Part shown: piece after piece, positions 1-6,700 of the stretch
How positions within the stretch are numbered: position 1 is the first letter of the stretch
How the letters are laid out: every line of letters starts with the position of its first letter
NCBI GenBank assembly: GCA_031127185.1
Contig: JARIET010000129.1
Location: 1-7,848, forward strand
Direction of reading: 5' to 3'
Length of the DNA: 7,848 nucleotides
From: Gemmatimonadota bacterium
Lineage (GTDB): Bacteria; Gemmatimonadota; Gemmatimonadetes; Gemmatimonadales; Gemmatimonadaceae
Notes under the pieces: generated by a model
What the model saw: the letters and a program-made list of their open reading frames with translations, nothing else
The model's database searches: none
What the model was told of the DNA's origin: nothing
Program-made: the position numbers and the translations under genes

Positions 1-185
1 CCCGGCTCGGGCTGCGAGAGCATGAGTCGCACATCGCCCATCATGAAGAACGCCATGGTTGGGCCGGCGGGAATCGGCAGCTGCGGGATCCCGACGGCAT
101 CGCGGTAGAACTCCACGGCCCGCGGCACGTCAGTCACGGTCATGGCCACCTGCGTCACTCCAAGGACCAGCGATGCGTTGCCCAT
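1..185 (-). CDS. VOC-family (glyoxalase/bleomycin-resistance fold) protein, C-terminus cut by window edge
   Basis: Reading the minus strand from the ATG at 185-183 gives 61 residues beginning MGNASLVLGVTQVAMTVTD, followed by VPRAVEFYRDAVGIPQLPI and ending MMGDVRLMLSQPEP at the window edge. The pattern beta-strand (VTQVAMTVTDV), helix (RAVEFYRDAVG), then a strand with a short hydrophobic run (TMAFFMMGDVRLML) is the standard first half of a VOC beta-alpha-beta-beta-beta module. The Q in VTQVAM sits at the position often used as the first metal ligand. The start is well supported: a GGGAGG-type ribosome binding site (minus strand, about 198-191) lies five bases upstream. The family includes glyoxalases, dioxygenases and drug-binding proteins, and the visible part does not separate these. 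The divergent MarR gene next door suggests a detoxification or stress-response target of that regulator (inference). Confidence 0.85.
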   Translation of the reverse strand, partial: MGNASLVLGVTQVAMTVTDVPRAVEFYRDAVGIPQLPIPAGPTMAFFMMGDVRLMLSQPEP

Positions 186-198
186 TGTCGTTCCTCCC
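186..198 (-). promoter_or_regulatory. Ribosome binding site of the VOC gene
   Basis: On the minus strand the bases at 198-191 read GGGAGGAA, with a five-base spacer (190-186) before the ATG at 185. This is the only convincing Shine-Dalgarno sequence seen at a gene start in the window; the plus-strand genes lack one. It fixes the start of the VOC gene. Confidence 0.7.
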
Positions 199-223
199 GG
201 TGCCGGCGCAGCAGCGCCGGGGC

Positions 224-254
224 ATTGTATTTAGTTAGCAAAGCTAAGTATATT
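224..254. promoter_or_regulatory. Divergent promoter region with MarR-type palindromic operator
   Basis: An AT-rich island sits in otherwise GC-rich DNA between the divergent VOC and MarR genes. Seen directly: the inverted repeat TTAGC (235-239), AAA, GCTAA (243-247), partly extended outward (T232/A250 and A233/T249 also pair, interrupted by G234/G248). MarR dimers typically bind imperfect palindromes of about this size. On the plus strand TTGTAT (225-230) and TATATT (249-254) are spaced 18 bp apart and could be -35 and -10 elements, with the palindrome in the spacer. On the minus strand TACAAT (229-224) is a possible -10 for the VOC gene, but no good -35 is visible. A repressor bound here would block both genes. 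The promoter boxes are weak matches and are inference. Confidence 0.5.
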
Positions 255-260
255 CCTGCC

Positions 261-734
261 ATGCCCGCAAGACCTGCGCGCCGGGCGGTGCCCATGTCGG
301 CCGCCTCGGACCTCGCTGACCGCCTCCATTCGACCGCGATCCACCTGCTCCGACGGGTTCGTCGCGAGGATGCCGGTGCCGGGCTCAGCGCCCCACAGCT
401 CTCCGCCCTGTCTGTCATCGTCTTTCGCGACGGGCTTACGCTCGGCGAGCTCGCACATGCCGAGCAGGTGCGTCCACCGACGATCACACGCATCGTTGCA
501 CAACTGGAAGCCGCAGGCCTCGCGCTGCGTTCGCGTCGCGCGTCGGACAAGCGCGTCACGATCGTCAAGGCCTCCGCCAAGGGAGCGAAGTTGCTGGAGG
601 AGGGGCGCCGCCGGCGGATTGCCGTACTCGCCAGTGAGGTCGTTCGGCTGACGCGCCGCGAACTCGCCGACCTTGAACGCGCCGCCGACCTGCTTGAACG
701 ACTGGTCGGACCACGAGCCCCGCACCCGAAATAG
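261..734 (+). CDS. MarR-family winged-helix transcriptional regulator
   Basis: The predicted protein has 157 residues from the ATG at 261, or 146 from the ATG at 294. It shows the MarR layout: N-terminal dimerisation helix (LADRLHSTAIHLLRRVRRED), helix after LSAPQLSALSVIVF, helix-turn-helix (LTLGELAHAEQVRPPTITRI, then VAQLEAAGLA), wing with the typical RRASDKRVTIVKASAKG, and a long C-terminal helix (LTRRELADLERAADLLERLV). The DKR in the wing is the family's classic DNA-contact signature. Length is normal. Start choice is uncertain: neither ATG has a clear Shine-Dalgarno sequence. The 261 start lies 7 bp after a TATATT box and would suit a leaderless message, whereas 294 is nearer the usual domain start. 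A still earlier TTG at 225 overlaps the putative promoter and is unlikely. It is divergent from the VOC gene and probably represses both that gene and itself through the palindrome at 235-247 (inference). The ligand cannot be read from the sequence. Confidence 0.9.
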   Translation: MPARPARRAVPMSAASDLADRLHSTAIHLLRRVRREDAGAGLSAPQLSALSVIVFRDGLTLGELAHAEQVRPPTITRIVAQLEAAGLALRSRRASDKRVTIVKASAKGAKLLEEGRRRRIAVLASEVVRLTRRELADLERAADLLERLVGPRAPHPK

Positions 735-793
735 CGCGGGTCGCCTGCGTTGCGTGTCGTTTCAGCACCGCATTTTCTTGTGTCCGCCTGAAA

Positions 794-811
794 TGGCAAA
801 CGTTTTTGCCA
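794..811. repeat. Short inverted repeat upstream of the DUF5916 gene
   Basis: TGGCAAA (794-800) and TTTGCCA (805-811) are perfect inverted repeats around CGTT. It lies 60 bp after the MarR stop and 63 bp before the DUF5916 start. There is no following U-run, so it is a poor terminator. The AAACGTTT core makes it look more like an operator for a dimeric regulator, but no regulator can be named. The rest of the 735-874 gap shows no convincing promoter: TTGACG at 829-834 resembles a -35 box but has no AT-rich -10 partner. Confidence 0.35.
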
Positions 812-874
812 CTCACTGCATCCAATGCTTGACGGTAAGACAAAGCCCCCACCGTCACCCGAGCCCACGATGCG

Positions 875-3655
875 ATGCCTTCCCCCGGTATTCACGCGGC
901 ACACAGGCGCTTGTGCGTTGTTGCTGTTGCCTCACTCGTAACGATCGGCCCCGCCCTGGCGCAGGGCGCTCTCAGCGGCAGCGACGCAACGCGGACGCCG
1001 CGAACACCACGACCCACACGCGCCGCACCCGTCCACGAATTTGCCGTTCCGTCGGCCCGCGCCGAGCCGCGCACCGCGGCAATTGCCATTGATGGGAAGC
1101 TCGACGACGCCGCCTGGAAGGCGGCGACGCCGGTCACGGACTTCACGCAGACCGATCCCGATGAGGGCCAGCCGGCCACCGAGCGCACCGAGGTGCGATT
1201 CCTCTTCGACGACGACGCACTGTACGTCGGCGCGCGCATGTTCGATAAGCTGGGCCGCAAGGGGATCACGACGAACCTCGTCCGCCGCGACGACCAGTTC
1301 AATTCGGATTTTTTCGAGATCGTGGTTGATGGCTATCACGATCACCTGAGCCGCGCGTTTTTCGACATCAATCCGTCGGGCTCAAAGAACGACTACATCG
1401 GCATCGGCAACTCCTGCTGCGACAATGGCTGGGATCCGGTATGGGAAGGTGTGACCAGCATTGATGATGAAGGGTGGATCGCGGAAATCCGCATTCCGCT
1501 CAGTCAGCTGCGATTCTCTTCCGACAACGACACATGGGGCCTGCAGGTGCGCCGTTGGATCCAGCGGCGCCAGGAACTCGGCCAATGGTCGTTCTGGAAG
1601 AAGAACGAGCCCGGAGGTCCGAGTCGCTTTGGCCACCTCGAAGGTTTGAACCTCGGCAAGGCCGGATCGCGGCAGGTAGAACTGCTACCCTACGCTGTAG
1701 GCAAGGGGGAGTTTGTGCAGGCGGCCGCCGGCGACCCGTTCAACAAGGGAAGCACGCAGGGAGTTCGCGCCGGGCTCGACCTCAAGTACCTGGTAACGTC
1801 GAACCTCACGCTCTCTGCGACGTTCAATCCGGACTTCGGCCAGGTGGAAGTCGACCCTGCCGTGGTAAACCTCTCGGCATTCGAAACCTTCTTCCCGGAA
1901 AAGCGCCCTTTCTTCATTGAAGGTTCGCAGATTTTCGGGTTCGGCAACAACAACTGCTACTTCTGCAGCAACTTCTCGTCTCTGCAGGCGTTCTACTCGC
2001 GCCGTATCGGCCGCGCACCCACGGGTGCCGATCTCGCATACGGCGCGGGACCCTATGCCGATGTCCCCGATGCGGCCACCATCCTCGGCGCTGCCAAGAT
2101 CGCGGGGCGTACGGCGAACGGCTTCACCATTGGCGTGCTCAACGCCGTAACCGGCGAAGCCAACGCACGCGTGCAGACGCTGGCCGGCTCGCACACGTCA
2201 CAGATCGTGGAGCCGCTCTCCAACTATTTCGTCGGACGTCTCAAGAAAGACCTGATGAGCGGCAACCTCGTGCTCGGAGGCATCGCCACAAGCGTCATTC
2301 GCAAGGAAGAGCCCGAGTTCAAGACGCGGTTGGCCTCGCACGCCGAGCTCATCGGCACCGACTGGCGTTACACCTGGGGCCAGCGGAAGTATTCGTTCAT
2401 GGGGCAGATGGCGATGTCGAGCCTCGAGGGCGACCGCAAGGTGATCACCGCGCGCCAGCGCTCGAGCGCACGCTACTTCCAACGCCCCGACCGCGGGCAG
2501 GGTTCCGACGGCCTCTTCACGAACCGGCTCGACACGATGGCCACCACGATGCGCGGCGGCGGTGCGTATGCGCGTGTGGGCAAGGACGTCGGCAATTGGC
2601 TTTGGGAGGGGATGGTCAACATCCGGACACCGGGCTTCGAGACGAACGACTATTCGTTCCTCACGACCTCCGATTACGTGATGGGCAACGCGAACATCGT
2701 GCGCAACATCACCAAGCCCGGCAGCTGGTACCGAAGCATCTGGATGAGCGCCGGCGCGCAGGCGCAGCGCAACTTCGACGGCGACGTTACCGACGTGCAG
2801 GTGCCGGTCTATTTCCAGACGCAGACGCCGCAGTACTGGTTCTTCAACTCGGGCCTGATCATGCGGCCGAGTGTGAACGACGACCGCCTGCTTCGCGGCG
2901 GCCCGGTGGTGAAGAAGCCGGGATCGTGGTTCTGGTTCACAAACATCAACAGCGATCAACGCAAGAAGCATCAGTTCAACTTCAATGGCGGCTACGGCAC
3001 CAACACGCAGTCTGGCTGGTCGTCGAATATGTCGCTCTCGGCCGATATGCGGCCGACGTCGAACGTGCGCCTCTCGCTTGGTCCGTCCTGGAGCAATGGG
3101 CGATCGCAGTTCCAGTACGTGCAGTCGGTGGCGGACCCGACAGCCACGGAGTTTTTCGGGCGCCGTTACGTGCTCGCGGCCATCCGGCAGAAGTCGCTCG
3201 GCCTCGACACGCGCCTCAACGTCACGTTCTCGCCAACGATGACGCTGCAGCTCTACGCGCAGCCGTTCATCTCGAGCGGTGAGTATCTGGATTTCAAGGA
3301 GTTCGACGCGCCGCGCACCAAGCACTGGAGCGTGTACGGTCAGGATCGCGGTACCATCGCCAGAAGCGTCGCGGCGGACGGCGCAGTGACCTATGCCGTG
3401 GACCCCGACGGCAACGGCACGGCCGCGCCATTCACGATCCGGAATCCGGACTTCAACTTCCGCTCTCTGCGCGGCAACGCCGTCTTCCGCTGGGAGTACC
3501 TACCGGGCTCCACGCTCTTCTTTGCGTGGACACACGCGCGTGCCGGGTCGGCAGGCATTGGTGATTTCGATTTCAGCCGCGACAGCGACGCACTGCTCGC
3601 GCTCAAGCCGGACAACATCTTCCTGGTGAAGGCCACCTGGTGGCTCACCCGGTGA
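875..3655 (+). CDS. Exported DUF5916 protein: signal peptide, CBM9-like domain, C-terminal outer-membrane beta-barrel
   Basis: The predicted product is 926 residues. Residues 1-29 form a Sec signal peptide: basic n-region (HAAHRR), hydrophobic stretch LCVVAVASLVTIGPALA, cleavage after ALA before QG; no lipobox. A low-complexity Thr/Pro/Arg linker follows. Residues about 72-255 match the carbohydrate-binding family 9-like domain (IDGKLDDAAWKAA, VRFLFDDDALYVGARMFD, WIAEIRIPLSQLRF). From about 262 the protein is DUF5916, with the hallmark FNPDFGQVEVDPAVVNLS (317-334) and FFPEKRPFFIEG (339-350), YSRRIGRAP, many alternating strands with aromatic girdle residues, and a C-terminal strand ending VKATWWLTR. 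It is probably an outer-membrane barrel with a periplasmic or surface ligand-binding domain; substrate unknown. C181-C182 and C361-x2-C364 are the only cysteines in the mature chain and could form disulfides. The start is secure: an in-frame TAA at 836-838 precedes this ATG with no other start between, though no Shine-Dalgarno is visible. No catalytic activity is established for this family. Confidence 0.88.
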   Translation: MPSPGIHAAHRRLCVVAVASLVTIGPALAQGALSGSDATRTPRTPRPTRAAPVHEFAVPSARAEPRTAAIAIDGKLDDAAWKAATPVTDFTQTDPDEGQPATERTEVRFLFDDDALYVGARMFDKLGRKGITTNLVRRDDQFNSDFFEIVVDGYHDHLSRAFFDINPSGSKNDYIGIGNSCCDNGWDPVWEGVTSIDDEGWIAEIRIPLSQLRFSSDNDTWGLQVRRWIQRRQELGQWSFWKKNEPGGPSRFGHLEGLNLGKAGSRQVELLPYAVGKGEFVQAAAGDPFNKGSTQGVRAGLDLKYLVTSNLTLSATFNPDFGQVEVDPAVVNLSAFETFFPEKRPFFIEGSQIFGFGNNNCYFCSNFSSLQAFYSRRIGRAPTGADLAYGAGPYADVPDAATILGAAKIAGRTANGFTIGVLNAVTGEANARVQTLAGSHTSQIVEPLSNYFVGRLKKDLMSGNLVLGGIATSVIRKEEPEFKTRLASHAELIGTDWRYTWGQRKYSFMGQMAMSSLEGDRKVITARQRSSARYFQRPDRGQGSDGLFTNRLDTMATTMRGGGAYARVGKDVGNWLWEGMVNIRTPGFETNDYSFLTTSDYVMGNANIVRNITKPGSWYRSIWMSAGAQAQRNFDGDVTDVQVPVYFQTQTPQYWFFNSGLIMRPSVNDDRLLRGGPVVKKPGSWFWFTNINSDQRKKHQFNFNGGYGTNTQSGWSSNMSLSADMRPTSNVRLSLGPSWSNGRSQFQYVQSVADPTATEFFGRRYVLAAIRQKSLGLDTRLNVTFSPTMTLQLYAQPFISSGEYLDFKEFDAPRTKHWSVYGQDRGTIARSVAADGAVTYAVDPDGNGTAAPFTIRNPDFNFRSLRGNAVFRWEYLPGSTLFFAWTHARAGSAGIGDFDFSRDSDALLALKPDNIFLVKATWWLTR

Positions 3656-3683
3656 TGTAACGCGCAAAGCAGCGACAGATACC

Positions 3684-3732
3684 CCGAACGGGCGGACCAC
3701 GCGGGCTTTCCATCGCGTGGCCGCCCGTTCGG
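3684..3732 (+). terminator. Very strong GC-rich hairpin after the DUF5916 gene
   Basis: CCGAACGGGCGG (3684-3695) pairs perfectly with CCGCCCGTTCGG (3721-3732), and CCACGCG (3697-3703) pairs with CGCGTGG (3714-3720). The result is 19 base pairs with a single bulged A at 3696 and a ten-base loop (3704-3713). It begins 28 bp after the DUF5916 stop and ends 35 bp before the next ATG. There is no U-tract on either side, so it is not a canonical intrinsic terminator. In GC-rich bacteria such stems can still terminate transcription or protect the 3' end of a message. It argues that the two plus-strand genes are not one simple operon, and that the next gene does not start at the GTG at 3717, which is buried in the stem. 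Confidence 0.65.
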
Positions 3733-3767
3733 CAATTGCACCGCCGAGTGGTAGTTTTGACCCCTAT

Positions 3768-6700
3768 ATGCCAGCCCTGCTGACGCTCGTCTTCATCCTG
3801 TCCGGTGCCGCCGGACTCATGTACGAGGCCATCTGGAGCCGGTACCTCGGGCTCTTCGTGGGCCACTCCGCCTACGCCCAGGTGATCGTGCTGGTGATCT
3901 ACATGGGAGGAATGTCGGCCGGCGCCGCGATTGCCGCCCACCGATCCGTGCGCATCAAGGATCCGCTGATCGGGTATGCGATCATCGAAGTTGTCGTCGG
4001 GCTGTTTGGGCTTTTTTTCCACGAGATCTTTGAGGCAACGACGACGTTCGCCTATGCGTCGATCTTCCCCTCGCTCGCGGGCGGCGTCGCACTGACAGTG
4101 GTGAAGTGGACACTGGCCTCGCTGTTGATCCTGCCGCAGGCCGTGCTCCTCGGCATGACATTCCCGCTCATGACCGCGGGCTTCCTGAGGCGCGCTTCTT
4201 CCGACGGCAAGGCGCACAGCGGTCGCGTCCTCGGCATCCTGTATTTCGCCAACTCACTTGGTGCTTCTGTCGGTGTGCTTTTTGCCGGCTTCTACCTCAT
4301 TCGACTTGTTGGACTGCCGGGAACGATCGTCGCCGCGGCGATCATCAACATTGTTGTCGGTCTCGCGGTCTTCGGCGCCGTGCGCCTCACCGAAGAGGCG
4401 ACGGCCGTTCCGAGTGCGCCACCTCCGCCGGAGCCGGCAGCCGAACCTCTGGCGGCAACCGAATCTTCGCCAGATCTGCTGCAGGCACCCGCAGTCGCAA
4501 CGCCCGTCGCCAAACCAGAGTTCGAACTGACCTTCCTCTGGCGCGTGCTGTTGATTGTTGCAGCGGGAACGGCACTCTCGAGCTTTGTCTACGAAATCGC
4601 CTGGGTGCGCATGCTATCGCTCGTGCTGGGGAGCGCCACGCACTCGTTCGAGTTGATGCTCTCGGCATTCATCCTTGGGCTTGCGCTTGGCGCCTTCTGG
4701 GTGCGGAACCGCGCGGACACCTTCCGTGATCCCATCCGCGCGCTCGCTGTGACACAGTGGGCCATGGGCTCACTCGCCGTGCTCACGCTGATGGCGTACC
4801 TCTCGAGTTTTGGCTGGATGGCTTTCTTCATCCAGGCCCTCGACCAGAACGCGGAAGGATACAGGATCTTCACGCTGGCCAAATACGGCATCGCGATGGC
4901 GGTGATGCTCCCGGCGACCTTCTGCGCAGGCATCACGCTCCCGCTGATCACGCGGATCCTCATCACCGCTGGCGGGGGCGAGAAGTCCATCGGTGCGGTC
5001 TACAGCGTGAACACGTTGGGGTCCATCGTGGGAGTGGTTCTCGCCGCGCTCGTGTTGATGCCCCTCGTCGGGCTCAAGACACTGCTTATTGCGGGTGGCG
5101 TGATCGACATGGCCCTTGGCACGTGGCTGATGTTCCTCGCCGGGCGCAAGGACGCGGAGACGCGCCGCTTCGCCGTCGGACTCATCGGCGCGACCGTTGT
5201 TGTCGCGCTGGGTGGCGCCATCAACGCCAACTTCGATCGTGGCGTGCTCATCAGCGGTGTGTTTCGCTATGGCACAGCGCCCAGGCCGGGAGAGCGCACC
5301 GGGATCGTCTTTTATGAAGATGGACGCACCGCCTCGGTCAGCGTGCGCAAGTCGAGTGACAACAGCTATTCGATCGCCACCAATGGCAAGCCCGATGCGT
5401 CGCTCTCGGCGGACTGGTTCGACACAACCAGCAGTCGTGCCACTGCGCGGCTGGATGGCGACGAATCCACGCAGGTGCTGCTGCCGCTCACCACGCTGGC
5501 CCACATGCCCAAGGCGGAGAACGCGGCCGTCATCGGAAATGGCTCGGGCATGTCGAGTCATTTTCTTCTGGCCAGCTCCGCGCTCAAGAGCCTGGTGACG
5601 ATCGACATCGAGCCCGAGATGATCAACGGCTCGCGCATTTTCTATCCTGTCAACAAGCGCGTGTTTGATGATCCGCGCTCGCAGTTTGTGCACGACGATG
5701 CCAAGAGTTTCTTTGCCGCGTCGAATCGCAAGTTCGACCTCATCCTTTCCGAGCCGTCGAATCCCTGGGTGAGTGGGGTCAGTGGACTCTTCACAGACGA
5801 GTTCTACCAGCGCATTCGCACGTACCTCACGCCGAACGGCGTGTTCGGACAGTGGCTGCACCTCTATGAAATCGACGACGCGCTCGTGCTCTCGGTGATC
5901 AAGGCCGTGCACAAGAATTTCCCGTCGTACAACATTTATATGACGGCGGACGTCGACATCCTGATTGTGGCGTCCAACCTGCCGCAGTTGCCGACGCCTG
6001 ATTGGTCCATCTACCAGGTACCGGAGATTGTCGCAGACCTGCGCCGCTTTCACACCATCACGCCCGAAGCCGCGCAGGGCACGCTCCTCGCCTCACGCGA
6101 CGCACTCGCCCAGTTGATCGGTGACGGGACCGGGGCGAACTCCGACTTCTACCCGTTGCTCGATCTCAACACCGAGCAGGCCCGCTACGAAAAACGTTTC
6201 TCCAGTGGATTTGCCGGCCTGAGCGCCGACCGGTTTGATATCGCAGCGCTTCTCACCAGCACGCGCATCGATCCGAGCGACGAGCCGCTTGCACCGCTCG
6301 ACATTGCCCGCGTTCGCGCGCGGGCGGTTTCCGCCGCACTGCGGAAGGGTCGCGGTCCGGCGGTGGACGGTGGCGATCGCGCGCGCTTCCGCGTTGCGAA
6401 CGCGCGTTGGCAGACGCTGCAGGACCGGATGCGCGCCGATCACGCACCGGTGGATTGGCCACAGTTTCTCGAGTTGGTGAGTGCGGTCGACGGAGATATT
6501 CACGGTGGCACGATGGGCTGGGCCGACGACTCGTTCTATCAACCGGTGATGCAGTTCCTCAAGGCGCAGAACGCACCGGCCGATGCGCAGGCCGCGGTGA
6601 AGTTCCTTCGGGCGGTGTCATCCTACAATTGGATTGAGGCCGCGGCGAACGTGGATCCGATTCTCTTCGCGATCGAGAACAAACTCAACTGGGTGGACCC

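Noticed and set aside
760..793. TTTCAG...CTGAAA inverted repeat (760-765 and 788-793) as a MarR-gene terminator
   Set aside because: Only six pairs across a 22-base loop, AT-rich, and no U-run after it; too weak to call.
155..904. Minus-strand open frame (249 codons) spanning the MarR gene and both intergenic regions
   Set aside because: It overlaps the start of the VOC gene, its ribosome binding site and the whole MarR gene; the translation is Arg/Ser-rich low complexity.
2198..3325. Long open frame (375 codons) on the minus strand inside the DUF5916 gene
   Set aside because: It lies wholly antisense to a gene with clear domain signatures. The translation is rich in Arg, His, Val and Glu without recognisable motifs, which is typical of a shadow frame in GC-rich coding DNA.
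3717..3767. GTG at 3717 as the start of the membrane/PABS protein (17 extra residues)
   Set aside because: The GTG is buried in the 3' arm of the 19-bp hairpin and has no ribosome binding site; the extra residues lack the conserved family start, which begins at the ATG at 3768.
4770..6053. Long open frame (427 codons) on the minus strand inside the membrane/PABS gene
   Set aside because: Antisense to conserved membrane and Rossmann motifs. Composition (Arg/His/Asp/Val-rich, no hydrophobic core pattern) is that of a codon-bias shadow.
5241..6197. Naming the PABS domain speE (spermidine synthase)
   Set aside because: The catalytic Asp pair is changed to Glu/Asn, the glycine motif is altered, and the domain is fused to a large membrane region with no polyamine genes nearby.
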